From Lutibacter sp. (lineage in GTDB: Bacteria; Bacteroidota; Bacteroidia; Flavobacteriales; Flavobacteriaceae), in NCBI RefSeq assembly GCF_016342705.1, contig NZ_JAEINV010000007.1:62001-126000 (forward strand): a stretch of 64,000 bases of DNA, read 5' to 3'. Below the pieces are notes generated by a model. It saw nothing but the letters and a program-made list of their open reading frames with translations, was not told the origin of the DNA and did not search any database. Below, piece by piece: positions 18,736 to 27,570 of this stretch. The position numbers and the translations under genes are program-made. The stretch's first letter is position 1; each line of letters opens with the position of its first letter.

Positions 18736-19845
18736 TTATAATTCATTAGGAGAAGATTCTTTTTGTCCGTTTTGCATTAAATACGCTTTTATAAAGCCAT
18801 CAAGTCCACCATCCATAACCGCATCAACATTTCCAGTTTCAAAACCTGTACGTACATCTTTTACTAATTTATAAGGATGCATCACATAATTTCTAATTTG
18901 CGAGCCAAATTCAATTCTCATTTTTCCAGCTTCTATGTCTTCGCGAGCTTCATGCTGTTTTTTTAATTCAATTTCGTATAATTGAGATTTTAACATTTGT
19001 AAGGCTCTATCTCTGTTTTCGTGCTGCGAACGTGTTTCTGAACAAGAAATTTGAATTCCGGTAGGTTTATGCGTTAGCTGAACTTTTGTTTCAACTTTAT
19101 TTACATTTTGTCCACCAGCACCGCTACTTCTTGAGGTAATTATTTCATAATCAGCTGGATTAAGCACTATATCAATACTGTCATCAACCAACGGATACAC
19201 ATATACGGATGCAAAGGAAGTATGTCTTTTTGCATTGCTATCAAAAGGCGAAATTCTCACCAAACGATGCACACCATTTTCACCTTTTAAATATCCAAAA
19301 GCAAATTCTCCTTCTATTTCTAAGGTTACAGTTTTTATTCCGGCAACATCACCTTCTTGAAAGTTTAATTCTTTTACTTTAAAACCTTGATTTTGACTAT
19401 ACATTAAATACATGCGCATTAACATTTGCGCCCAATCGCAACTTTCTGTTCCTCCAGCACCTGCAGTTATTTGTAATACAGCGCTTAAACTATCACCTTC
19501 TTCAGAAAGCATATTTTTAAACTCTAAATTCTCAATTAAATTTATTGTTAAATTGTATTTGTTTTCAACTTCTTTTTCAGAAACTTCATCTTCTAAATAA
19601 AATTCATATAAAACAGTTACGTCCTCAAAATTGGTGCTTGCATTTTCAAAATCTTCCACCCATTTTTTTTCAAGGCGAAGTTTTTTCATTACAATTTCAG
19701 CGTCTCTCGGATTGTTCCAAAAATTAGGATTGGCAGTTTTTTCTTCCTCATTAGAAATTTCAACTTTTTTCTTGTCAATATCAAGGTAAGTTTTTAAATT
19801 GCTGAGGCGTTCTTGTAATTTATTTATATGTTCGTTTGTTATCAT
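18736..19845 (-). CDS. prfB: Peptide chain release factor 2
   Basis: A 369-residue class I release factor that reads UGA and UAA and releases the peptide at the ribosome. The SPF anticodon-like tripeptide is at 199-201 and the catalytic GGQ at 244-246. The gene has no programmed +1 frameshift. Where E. coli has CTT TGA C, this gene reads tac ctt gat (19780-19788) in frame, so synthesis is not autoregulated by that route. I start at the ATG at 19845. A longer in-frame start at 19896 would overlap ltaE and lie upstream of the -7 element at 19864-19871. The HAD gene follows 5 bases later. Confidence 0.95.
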   Translation of the reverse strand: MITNEHINKLQERLSNLKTYLDIDKKKVEISNEEEKTANPNFWNNPRDAEIVMKKLRLEKKWVEDFENASTNFEDVTVLYEFYLEDEVSEKEVENKYNLTINLIENLEFKNMLSEEGDSLSAVLQITAGAGGTESCDWAQMLMRMYLMYSQNQGFKVKELNFQEGDVAGIKTVTLEIEGEFAFGYLKGENGVHRLVRISPFDSNAKRHTSFASVYVYPLVDDSIDIVLNPADYEIITSRSSGAGGQNVNKVETKVQLTHKPTGIQISCSETRSQHENRDRALQMLKSQLYEIELKKQHEAREDIEAGKMRIEFGSQIRNYVMHPYKLVKDVRTGFETGNVDAVMDGGLDGFIKAYLMQNGQKESSPNEL

Positions 19846-19863
19846 TTCATGTATTAATAAATA

Positions 19864-19871
19864 CAAAAATA
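19864..19871 (-). promoter_or_regulatory. -7 promoter element of prfB
   Basis: It reads TATTTTTG on the minus strand, 18 bases before the prfB ATG at 19845. It rules out the longer start at 19896. Confidence 0.55.
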
Positions 19872-19890
19872 ACTTTTCATTTTTAATTCT

Positions 19891-20913
19891 ATGCAAATAA
19901 ATTTAATAAGTGACACTGTCACTAAACCAACTAAAGGAATGCTTGCCGCTATGATGAGCGCAAATGTAGGTGATGATGTTTTTAAAACAGATCCTACTGT
20001 AAATAAACTTCAAACAAAAATGGCTAAAATGTTTGGTATGGAGGATGCGCTGTTTTTTCCATCGGGAACTATGGCAAATCAGGTAGCCATAAAATTACAT
20101 ACACAACCTGGTGATAGAATGTTTTGTGATAAATGGGCGCATGTTTATAATTTTGAAGGCGGAGGACCAGCATTTAATTCAGGTGTTACATCGTGTTTAA
20201 TTGATGGTGAAAGAGGGATGTTTAAAGCCAAACAATTAAGTGATATTATTTCAGGAAGTAGATCAGATATTCACTCACCTTTTTCACGATTGGTTGCTTT
20301 AGAAAATACAACGAATAAAGGAGGTGGTGCTTGTTGGGATTTTGAAGAAATTTTAAAGGTTAAAAAAGTTTGTGAGGATAATTCCTTAGCATTTCATTTA
20401 GATGGGGCACGTTTATTTAATGCTTTGGTGGCTAAACAAGAAACGCCTAAGCAATATGGGGAAGCGTTTGATACTATTTCAATTTGTTTATCAAAAGGTT
20501 TAGGCGCTCCGGTTGGTTCTGTATTAATTGGCACAAAAGCACATATGGAGAAAGCACTTAGAATCCGTAAATTATTTGGTGGAGGAATGAGACAAGCGGG
20601 TTATTTGGCAGCAGCAGGAATTTATGCTTTAGATAACCATGTAGAAAGGTTGGCAATAGATCATACCAGAGCAAAAATTATTGGTGTTGCTCTTCAAAAT
20701 TGCGAATTAATAAAAAATGTTGAACCAATTGAAACCAATATTGTAATATTTAATGTAATTGATGAAATTAATGAATACGATTTTATTGAACGGTTAAATA
20801 AAGCAGGAATTTCACTAATTTCTATGGGTCAAGGAAAATTAAGAATGGTAACACATATAGATTTTACAGAAGAAATGTTAGAAATGGTAGTAAATACAAT
20901 TGAACATATTTAA
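19891..20913 (+). CDS. ltaE: Low-specificity threonine aldolase
   Basis: A 340-residue PLP-dependent enzyme of the beta-eliminating lyase fold that splits threonine or allo-threonine into glycine and acetaldehyde. The N-terminus [13 protein letters not shown] and the segment [12 protein letters not shown] are typical. The PLP lysine is Lys202 ([11 protein letters not shown]) and [11 protein letters not shown] carries the cofactor Asp. It is divergent from prfB, with about 45 bases between the two starts. An M28 peptidase gene begins 10 bases after its stop, so the two are probably one transcript. Confidence 0.93.
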   Translation: MQINLISDTVTKPTKGMLAAMMSANVGDDVFKTDPTVNKLQTKMAKMFGMEDALFFPSGTMANQVAIKLHTQPGDRMFCDKWAHVYNFEGGGPAFNSGVTSCLIDGERGMFKAKQLSDIISGSRSDIHSPFSRLVALENTTNKGGGACWDFEEILKVKKVCEDNSLAFHLDGARLFNALVAKQETPKQYGEAFDTISICLSKGLGAPVGSVLIGTKAHMEKALRIRKLFGGGMRQAGYLAAAGIYALDNHVERLAIDHTRAKIIGVALQNCELIKNVEPIETNIVIFNVIDEINEYDFIERLNKAGISLISMGQGKLRMVTHIDFTEEMLEMVVNTIEHI

Positions 20914-20923
20914 AATAAATAAA

Positions 20924-22279
20924 ATGAAGAAAATAACAATTATTGGTCTCTTTTTAGGTTTTTTTAGTGTTGCACTATTTGCGCAATCTGAAGTAAATTT
21001 AATGCTTACTCAAATTTCAACAGCAACTTCAGCAAACAGAATAGAAAAGGATATAAAAACCTTAGTGAATTTTGGAACAAGGCATACGTTGTCAGATACA
21101 ATTTCAAAAACAAAAGGAATTGGTGCAGCTAGAAGATGGTTAAAATATGCCTTTGAAGAAGTTTCTAAAAATTGCAATAATTGTTTAGAAATTAGTTATT
21201 TAGGCGATTTAGTAATGGCGGATGGAAGAAGAATAATTAAAGATACGAGAGTAGTAAATGTATTAGCCATTCAAAAAGGCACAAAATATCCAAACAACTA
21301 TATAATAATGTCTGGTGATATTGATTCTCGTGTTTCTGATGCCAATAATTTTACTTCAGATGCGCCAGGAGCAAATGATAACGCTAGTGGTTTAGCTGGA
21401 ACTATTGAAGCTGCAAGAGTATTAAGTAAATATAAATTTCCAGTTTCTATTATTTATGTTGGTCTTTCTGGTGAAGAACAAGGTTTATATGGAGGGAAAA
21501 TATTAGCAGATTATGCCAAAAAAAATGGTTGGAATATTTTAGGAGTTTTAAATAATGATATGATTGGTAATATTGAAGGAATTGATGGAGTTATTGATAA
21601 TAGTACTTTTCGAGTTTTTAGCGAAGCAATTTCTATGGAAACTACCGATAGAGAAAAGGGTGCAATGCGTTTTTACGGAGGTGAAATTGACGGGCCTTCA
21701 CGTCAGCTAGCCAGATATATTGATAAACTAACCGATGAATATATGACCAATTTAGATGCAATTATGATTTATAGATTGGATAGGTTTGGTAGAGGAGGAC
21801 ATCATAGACCTTTTAATGATGCAGGTTTTACAGGTGTTAGAATTATGGAAACGCATGAAAATTACAATCGCCAACATCAAGACATAAGAACAGAAAATGG
21901 TATTAAATATGGCGATGTTTTAGAAGGTGTAAATTTTGAATATGCTGCAAAATTAACAGCCGTTAATTGTTTAACATTAGCATCTTTAGCAGCAGCACCG
22001 ATAATGCCAGAAAATGTAATGATTGCTGGAGCAGTGGAACCTTCAACACGTTTAAAATGGGATGCTTCAGATGATGAAAATATTATTGGATATAAAATTT
22101 ATTGGCGAGATACAAAGTCACCACAATGGCAGTATAATAGATTTGTTGGAAATATTTCTGATTACACCTTAAAAAACATTGTGATAGATAATTATTTATT
22201 TGGAGTTGCAAGTGTTGGGAAAAATGGTGCAGAAAGTTTAATTCAATTTCCAAGAAAATTGATTCCAGAAGGCATGTAA
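20924..22279 (+). CDS. Secreted M28-family metallopeptidase with C-terminal fibronectin-like domain
   Basis: A 451-residue exported protein with a signal peptide of about 22 residues (GFFSVALFAQ). The peptidase domain has GANDNASGLAGT, the catalytic Glu pair in LSGEEQGLYG, NNDMIG and a late His (ETHENYN). The C-terminal 90 residues resemble a fibronectin type III fold (LKWDASDDENIIGYKIYW). The first zinc-ligand position, normally His in an AHYDS-like motif, reads SGDIDS here, so Asp stands in for His. I start at the ATG; an in-frame TTG at 20900 lies within ltaE. An aminopeptidase role is likely, but the ligand change leaves activity open. Confidence 0.88.
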   Translation: MKKITIIGLFLGFFSVALFAQSEVNLMLTQISTATSANRIEKDIKTLVNFGTRHTLSDTISKTKGIGAARRWLKYAFEEVSKNCNNCLEISYLGDLVMADGRRIIKDTRVVNVLAIQKGTKYPNNYIIMSGDIDSRVSDANNFTSDAPGANDNASGLAGTIEAARVLSKYKFPVSIIYVGLSGEEQGLYGGKILADYAKKNGWNILGVLNNDMIGNIEGIDGVIDNSTFRVFSEAISMETTDREKGAMRFYGGEIDGPSRQLARYIDKLTDEYMTNLDAIMIYRLDRFGRGGHHRPFNDAGFTGVRIMETHENYNRQHQDIRTENGIKYGDVLEGVNFEYAAKLTAVNCLTLASLAAAPIMPENVMIAGAVEPSTRLKWDASDDENIIGYKIYWRDTKSPQWQYNRFVGNISDYTLKNIVIDNYLFGVASVGKNGAESLIQFPRKLIPEGM

Positions 22280-22320
22280 TTTTTGAATACTTTTTACGAC
22301 TGAACTTAAAATAATTTAAA

Positions 22321-22950
22321 ATGAAGAAAATTATATTAGTTCTATTTGTTATTGGATTTGGACTATCTGAATCTATAGCACAATCCACTATTACTAAAAA
22401 AAATCAAATGAATAAAAAAATAGAAATTGCAACATTAGCAAATGGTTGTTTTTGGTGTACTGAAGCCATTTTTCAAAGATTAAAAGGCGTGGAATCTGTT
22501 ACTTCTGGATTTTCTGGAGGAAATATTAAAAATCCTGCATATAGAGAAGTTATTACCGGAAGAACTGGTCATGCTGAAGCTATTGAAATTAAATTTGATG
22601 CAAATGTTATCTCGTTTCAGGAAATATTAGATGTGTTTTTTAGCACACACGATCCAACAACGTTAAATAAACAAGGATATGATGTAGGTACGCAATATCG
22701 TTCAGCAATATTTTATCATTCAGAAGGGCAAAAAAACATAGCAGAAAATTTTATAATTGAACTTAATAAAGCAAAGGTATTTGATGCTAAAATAGTGACT
22801 GAGGTAACTCAATTTACATCATTTTATAAAGCGGAAGATTATCATCAAAATTATTATAATAACAATAAAACTCAGGGTTATTGTATGGCCGTAATCAACC
22901 CGAAATTGGAGAAATTCATTAAAAAATACAAAGCTAAATTAAAAGATTAA
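22321..22950 (+). CDS. msrA: Peptide-methionine (S)-S-oxide reductase, exported
   Basis: A 209-residue MsrA. The catalytic motif GCFWC is at 42-46 (Cys43 nucleophile), followed by the family segment FSTHDPTTLNKQGYDVGTQYRS. The N-terminus (about 1-21, IGFGLSESIAQ) is a signal peptide, so this copy repairs oxidised methionine in the periplasm or on envelope proteins. It lies 41 bases after the M28 peptidase on the same strand. No MsrB domain is fused. Confidence 0.94.
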   Translation: MKKIILVLFVIGFGLSESIAQSTITKKNQMNKKIEIATLANGCFWCTEAIFQRLKGVESVTSGFSGGNIKNPAYREVITGRTGHAEAIEIKFDANVISFQEILDVFFSTHDPTTLNKQGYDVGTQYRSAIFYHSEGQKNIAENFIIELNKAKVFDAKIVTEVTQFTSFYKAEDYHQNYYNNNKTQGYCMAVINPKLEKFIKKYKAKLKD

Positions 22951-22994
22951 AAATTTGGCATCCTTATTGTATTCTATGAATTAAACAATAATAG

Positions 22995-23294
22995 ATGCAA
23001 AAAAAACACAAATTACTTTTATTAAGTATCCTGTTTGATGCCATAGGAATGCTATCATTTGTTGTCCCGTTTATAGGTGAAACTTTTGATGTTTTATGGG
23101 CGCCAATTTCAGCTTTGTTAATTTATAAAATGTTTAAAGGTGCCGAAGGAAAAGTAGGTAGTATAATTTCATTTGTGGAAGAAGCTGGTATTTTTGGTAC
23201 AGACTTTTTACCAACATTTACACTAACGTGGATTTATAAATTTATTTTAAAAAAAGATAAGAATGACATTAAGCCTCTTCAAAAAAACGTTTAA
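22995..23294 (+). CDS. Small membrane protein, unknown function
   Basis: A 99-residue protein with a Lys-rich start and two to three hydrophobic segments (about 7-24, 30-46 and perhaps 74-88), joined by a short loop with KMFKGAEGKVG. It has no recognised catalytic motif. It is 44 bases downstream of msrA. Its 3' end overlaps the convergent gene at 23269 by 26 bases, so the two mRNAs share complementary ends. Similar small proteins are common in Flavobacteriaceae; the family is not known to me. Confidence 0.7.
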   Translation: MQKKHKLLLLSILFDAIGMLSFVVPFIGETFDVLWAPISALLIYKMFKGAEGKVGSIISFVEEAGIFGTDFLPTFTLTWIYKFILKKDKNDIKPLQKNV

Positions 23295-23580
23295 AACCCA
23301 TTCTTAACAACATTTTTTTTGTAAAAAAATTCCAGAAAAATTTAAATTGGCCAAAGAAAAAACCAACTATTGGAAGTGTAATTTGATAAATTATAAAAAT
23401 TAATAGAATTCTAACGGGCCAAAATAACCAAGGGTTTGTTGTTTCATAGTCTAAACCTATAAATTCAGTTAATGGCTTTGCAATATAGGCAGCAAATGTT
23501 CCATTTATTGAAAATACAAGTATTATTAATAAAATTTGAAAGTTAGATGTTAATCCCCAACGTTGTTTTAATTTTTCCAT
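23269..23580 (-). CDS. Small membrane protein, DUF6787-like
   Basis: A 103-residue protein with two membrane segments (about 14-36 and 51-76) and a basic, aromatic C-terminus (FGQFKFFWNFFTKKML). The N-terminus MEKLKQRWGLTSNFQ and the GQFKFF segment match, from memory, a Bacteroidota family of unknown function (DUF6787). Its last 26 bases overlap the convergent gene ending at 23294. No function is known to me. Confidence 0.75.
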   Translation of the reverse strand: MEKLKQRWGLTSNFQILLIILVFSINGTFAAYIAKPLTEFIGLDYETTNPWLFWPVRILLIFIIYQITLPIVGFFFGQFKFFWNFFTKKMLLRMGFKRFFEEA

Positions 23581-23636
23581 TTAGTTAATTTTCAAGGCAA
23601 AAATACATTTATATTTTAATTAGAAAATTTTTAATA

Positions 23637-23669
23637 AAAAAAGGTCAAGAGATTCTCCTGACCTTTTTT
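23637..23669 (-). terminator. Terminator of the DUF937 gene
   Basis: A stem of A-tract plus GGTCA(A)GAG against CTC(C)TGACC plus T-tract with one mismatch and a three-base loop, 17 bases after the minus-strand stop at 23686. Confidence 0.8.
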
Positions 23670-23685
23670 ATGTGTTTTGTTGTTT

Positions 23686-24306
23686 TTATTTTCCAAATAA
23701 ACCACCTAATAAACCTCCAAGGCCACCTTTCTTTTTACTGCCAGTAGCCATCCCAATTAAATCATCAATTACACTTCCATCGCCATCAGCATCCAATATT
23801 TTTGTAATCAAACTTTGTTCTTGTTGAGCGCCACCTCCTAAAAGGCCACCAAGTAAATCTCCAATTCCATTACCATCATTTACATTTTGAGAACGTTTTT
23901 CTTTTCCTAAATATGCCATAACAAAAGGAGCTGCCATTTGTAATAAATTCATGGCAGAACTAGCGTCCATTCCACTTTTTTTACTTACTGCATTTGCAAC
24001 ATTTTGTTGTTTGCCTCCAAATACGTGTCCTAAAATACCAGCACCATCAGATAAAACATCACTATTTCCAAGCATTCCACCTATATTATCTAATAAACTT
24101 CCATCATGCTTTCCAGATAAAGCTCCCAATAATCCTTCCGCCCCTTGTGGCGTTGAAGCATTATTTTTCATTGCTCCTAAAATTAAAGGTAAAGCCGTAG
24201 ATAAAGCTGAGGCCGTTTTAGCTTTGTCTTGTCCAAGTTGTGAACTTGCATTGTTTACTAATGTTTTTCCTAAATCGCTATTCAATAGATCTAATAATCC
24301 TGCCAT
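23686..24306 (-). CDS. DUF937 domain protein
   Basis: A 206-residue protein with a DUF937 domain (about 1-150; MAGLLDLLNSDLGK, LSTALPLILGAMKNNA). It ends in a glycine-rich tail with GDLLGGLLGGG and KKKGGLGGLLGGLFGK. Between them, about 168-185, is a DADGDGSVIDDLIG segment that resembles a calcium-binding or dockerin-like loop. It has no signal peptide and looks cytosolic. Members of this family are widespread but of unknown function. It is monocistronic with its own terminator. Confidence 0.85.
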   Translation of the reverse strand: MAGLLDLLNSDLGKTLVNNASSQLGQDKAKTASALSTALPLILGAMKNNASTPQGAEGLLGALSGKHDGSLLDNIGGMLGNSDVLSDGAGILGHVFGGKQQNVANAVSKKSGMDASSAMNLLQMAAPFVMAYLGKEKRSQNVNDGNGIGDLLGGLLGGGAQQEQSLITKILDADGDGSVIDDLIGMATGSKKKGGLGGLLGGLFGK

Positions 24307-24452
24307 TTTTTTATCTTTTATAAATGAGGTTAATAATTTGTTTTATGACACCATATTTTTTAAGAAGTCACTGCAAAATAAAAAAAATAATTAAACGTTC
24401 TATGTTTTGGCTTAATCTTTGTTAATTTATTTTAAACTTTAAAAGATATATT

Positions 24453-24938
24453 ATGAAAAAAATAATTTTTTCTTTACTTTTATTACTAGCATTTTCCAAT
24501 TTAATAAATGGACAAGAAATCTCTGATAATGCTATTGGATTGCGTTTTGGTGATAATGCCGGTTTTGGAGGAGAAATTTCTTATCAAAAAAAATTATCCA
24601 ATATAAATAGATTGGAAGTAGATTTAGGTTTTAGAAGTCGATCAAATGAAAATGATGCTTTTAAATTAACTGGAATTTATCAGTGGATGTGGAATATTGA
24701 CCAAGGATTTAACTGGTATGCAGGTTTTGGAGCGGGTGTTGGTTCTTGGACTAATAACAACATTAATTCAACAAAAAATGATGGGATGTTTTTAAATGCA
24801 GACGGAAATATAGGAATTGAATATAATTTTGATATACCTTTATTAATTTCATTAGATTTCAGACCTGAAATTGGATTACTTGGAAATTATAGTGATGCTG
24901 ATTTAGATTTATCTTTATCCTTAAGGTATCAATTTTAA
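24453..24938 (+). CDS. Small outer membrane beta-barrel protein
   Basis: A 161-residue protein with a signal peptide (about 1-20, LLAFSNLINGQ). It has alternating hydrophobic strands with aromatic girdle residues (IYQWMWNIDQGFNWYAGFGAG) and a C-terminal strand ending LSLRYQF, the terminal aromatic expected for BAM recognition. The size fits an eight-stranded barrel of the OmpX/OmpW type. A terminator follows at 24961. The role is unknown. Confidence 0.82.
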   Translation: MKKIIFSLLLLLAFSNLINGQEISDNAIGLRFGDNAGFGGEISYQKKLSNINRLEVDLGFRSRSNENDAFKLTGIYQWMWNIDQGFNWYAGFGAGVGSWTNNNINSTKNDGMFLNADGNIGIEYNFDIPLLISLDFRPEIGLLGNYSDADLDLSLSLRYQF

Positions 24939-24960
24939 AAAAAACTATATTATAATATTT

Positions 24961-24987
24961 AAAAAGCACTCTCAGTGCTTTTTTTTG
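24961..24987 (+). terminator. Terminator of the small beta-barrel gene
   Basis: A ten-base perfect stem AAAAAGCACT/AGTGCTTTTT with a CTC loop and a T run, 22 bases after the stop. Confidence 0.85.
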
Positions 24988-25046
24988 TTCAAAAGTTAAA
25001 AAATAGCAAGGTATTTTCTATCTTTCCATAAATTTTAAACTATTAA

Positions 25047-26354
25047 ATGAAAAAAATAGCATTACACTGGCAAATATTAATTGGAATGGCTTTAGGAGTA
25101 TTAATAGGATTATTAATGACTCAATTTGAACAAGGCAAAGAAATAGTACAAGATTGGATTAAACCTTTTGGAACTATTTTTATTAATTCATTAAAATTAA
25201 TTGCAGTTCCGTTAATTTTAGCCTCACTAATCAAAGGTGTTTCTGATTTAAAAGATATTTCTAAACTATCAAAAATGGGGACTAGAACTATTGGTTTGTA
25301 TTTAGCAACTACAGTTATTGCTGTTTCAATAGGACTTTTGTTGGTGAATATTATTCAACCGGGAAATTCAATTTCCGAAGAAACTAGGCAAGAATTAGTT
25401 GATAATTACAGTGGAGATGCTGCTAAATATTCCGAAGAAGCTTTTAAACAAAAAGAAACTGGACCCTTGCAAGCATTGGTTGATATTGTACCAGAAAATA
25501 TTTTTGGAGCTGCCTCAGAAAATAAAAACATGTTACAAATTATATTTTTCGCCATATTTTTTGGGATTGGTTTAATTTTAATTCCAGAAAAAAAAGCGAA
25601 ACCTGTAAAAAAATTCTTCGATGGTTTTAATGAAGTTATTCTTAAAATGATTGATTTAATAATGTTAGCGGCTCCTTATGGAGTTTTTGCATTATTAGCC
25701 GCTTTGGTTGTTGAATCACCAAGTATAGATTTATTTAAGGCATTAATTTGGTATGCATTTACAGTTATTTTAGGATTAATTTTAATGATTGGATTTTATA
25801 ATTTATTAGTTTGGGTGGTTGCTAAAAAAAATCCATCAACATTTTTTAAAGGAATTTCACCAGCGCAATTATTAGCATTTTCAACAAGTAGTAGTGCCGC
25901 AACATTGCCTGTTACCATGGAAAGAGTTACGGAACATTTAGGAGTAGATGAAGAGGTGAGCAGTTTTGTATTACCAATTGGTGCAACTATAAATATGGAT
26001 GGAACAAGTTTATACCAAGCGGTTGCAGCAGTTTTTATTGCGCAAGCTTTTGGAATGGATTTGTCATTAGGGGTTCAATTAGGAATTATAGTAACTGCAA
26101 CGTTGGCGAGTATTGGTTCTGCCGCAGTTCCAGGTGCTGGAATGGTGATGTTAGTAATTGTTTTAGGTCAGGCAGGAATACCTGAAGCAGGTTTGGCATT
26201 AATTTTTGCCATTGACAGGCCTTTAGATATGTGCAGAACAACTGTAAATGTTACTGGAGATGCAACCGTTTCTATGTTAGTTGCTAAATGGTTAGGAAAA
26301 CTTCATGAACCAAAAATTAAGAATTGGGATGATGAGTATCATAAAAAAAAGTAA
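25047..26354 (+). CDS. Dicarboxylate/amino acid:cation symporter (DAACS family)
   Basis: A 435-residue transporter with about eight membrane helices and the two re-entrant hairpins of the GltP/DctA fold. The diagnostic serine-rich motif STSSSAATLP (about 276-285) and the NMDGT motif (about 316-320) are both present. The late segment DRPLDMCRTTVNVTGD carries substrate-contact Asp, Arg and Asn. It uses a Na+ or H+ gradient to take up C4-dicarboxylates or acidic amino acids. The residues shown do not settle which. It is monocistronic and convergent with the DCC gene. Confidence 0.92.
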   Translation: MKKIALHWQILIGMALGVLIGLLMTQFEQGKEIVQDWIKPFGTIFINSLKLIAVPLILASLIKGVSDLKDISKLSKMGTRTIGLYLATTVIAVSIGLLLVNIIQPGNSISEETRQELVDNYSGDAAKYSEEAFKQKETGPLQALVDIVPENIFGAASENKNMLQIIFFAIFFGIGLILIPEKKAKPVKKFFDGFNEVILKMIDLIMLAAPYGVFALLAALVVESPSIDLFKALIWYAFTVILGLILMIGFYNLLVWVVAKKNPSTFFKGISPAQLLAFSTSSSAATLPVTMERVTEHLGVDEEVSSFVLPIGATINMDGTSLYQAVAAVFIAQAFGMDLSLGVQLGIIVTATLASIGSAAVPGAGMVMLVIVLGQAGIPEAGLALIFAIDRPLDMCRTTVNVTGDATVSMLVAKWLGKLHEPKIKNWDDEYHKKK

Positions 26355-26360
26355 ATGTTT

Positions 26361-26774
26361 TTATGAACCTATAAAACGATCTTTTAATTCTTTCGTAGGA
26401 ATCATACAGCTATCCTTTTTACCGTACCATTTATATCTGTTTTTAGCAATATAGTTATAAACATAATCTCTTATAAAGACAGGTATTACTATAAATATAT
26501 ACAAAAGAAAATAACCGTTATTTAAATGTTTAGCAATTTTTAATGCAGCAGTTGATTTTTCATAAATTTTATTAGCTTCAATTAAAATAATAGAATCAAA
26601 AATTATTTTTTTTGAGTTATACTGTAACAAAATTTCTTTTGCAGCGTCTGATTGTAGTGAGGCAAATAAAAAATGCTTTTTTTTATCGTGTTTAATAATA
26701 AAGTTAACTGAGGAGTTGCATAAATTACAAACACCATCAAAAAAAATAATTGATTTTCCTTCATAATTGTTCAT
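26361..26774 (-). CDS. DCC family thiol-disulfide oxidoreductase-like protein
   Basis: A 137-residue DUF393 protein named after its DxxCxxC motif, here FFDGVCNLC with Asp13, Cys16 and Cys19. The rest fits the family: KKHFLFASLQSDAAKEIL and a hydrophobic stretch (about 88-112). Family members are predicted thioredoxin-like redox proteins; the substrate is unknown. It ends 6 bases from the convergent symporter gene. Confidence 0.9.
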   Translation of the reverse strand: MNNYEGKSIIFFDGVCNLCNSSVNFIIKHDKKKHFLFASLQSDAAKEILLQYNSKKIIFDSIILIEANKIYEKSTAALKIAKHLNNGYFLLYIFIVIPVFIRDYVYNYIAKNRYKWYGKKDSCMIPTKELKDRFIGS

Positions 26775-26874
26775 AGAGTAAAATTACATAAATTATTAAT
26801 ATTTTATGGTTTTAACATAAATTTAGTAACTACTCTAAATATCAATTTTTAAATTCGTTAAAAACAACAACCAA

Positions 26875-27567
26875 ATGATCAAGATTGAAAACCTACATAA
26901 ATCATATCCAATAGGAAAAGATTCTCTTCACGTATTAAAAGGATTAGATTTACATATTAAAGAAGGCGAATTTGTAGCAATTATGGGTTCTTCTGGTTCT
27001 GGAAAATCAACATTATTAAATATTGTTGGTTTATTAGATGTGCATGATTCTGGAAATTACTATTTAAATGGTCAATTAATTGAAAATTTAGATGAGCGAA
27101 AGGCAGCAATTCTTAGAAATAAATTTTTAGGATTTGTTTTTCAATCGTTTAATCTAATTAATTATAAAAACGCATTAGAAAATGTAGCACTTCCTTTATA
27201 TTATGCAGGAATGGGAAGAAAAGAACGCAATGAAGTTGCCATGCAATATTTAGAAAAAGTTGGATTAGCAGATTGGGCAACACATTTGCCAAGTGAACTA
27301 TCTGGAGGTCAAAAACAACGTGTAGCTATTGCGCGTGCATTGGTTACAAAGCCTAAAGTTGTTTTGGCTGATGAGCCTACAGGAGCATTAGATTCTTCAA
27401 CATCACATGCTGTAATGGAATTGTTAAAAGAAATTAACAGGGAAGGAATGACTGTTTTTGTAATTACACACGAAGAAGATATTGCCGAAGAAACTGATAG
27501 AATTGTACGTTTAAAAGATGGTGTAATTATAAGTGATGAAAAAACAGTAAAAAAATCAAAAGTATAA
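26875..27567 (+). CDS. ABC transporter ATP-binding protein (MacB/LolD type)
   Basis: A 230-residue ATPase with Walker A GSSGSGKST at 38-46, signature LSGGQKQR at about 142-149 and Walker B VVLADEPTGALDS at about 161-173. The ALDS after Walker B and the short chain are characteristic of the MacB/LolD/FtsE group. It is the first gene of a four-gene operon with two FtsX-like permeases and a MacA-like adaptor, three bases from the next gene. This points to tripartite-type extrusion across the periplasm rather than lipoprotein sorting. The outer membrane partner is not in the operon. Confidence 0.93.
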   Translation: MIKIENLHKSYPIGKDSLHVLKGLDLHIKEGEFVAIMGSSGSGKSTLLNIVGLLDVHDSGNYYLNGQLIENLDERKAAILRNKFLGFVFQSFNLINYKNALENVALPLYYAGMGRKERNEVAMQYLEKVGLADWATHLPSELSGGQKQRVAIARALVTKPKVVLADEPTGALDSSTSHAVMELLKEINREGMTVFVITHEEDIAEETDRIVRLKDGVIISDEKTVKKSKV

Positions 27568-27570
27568 GCT

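Noticed and set aside
19846-19896. Longer N-terminus for prfB starting at 19896
   Set aside because: It overlaps the divergent ltaE start, and the -7 element at 19864-19871 lies inside it. The usual RF2 N-terminus begins at 19845.
20900-20923. TTG start for the M28 peptidase inside ltaE
   Set aside because: It would add eight residues before a good signal peptide. The ATG at 20924 fits better.
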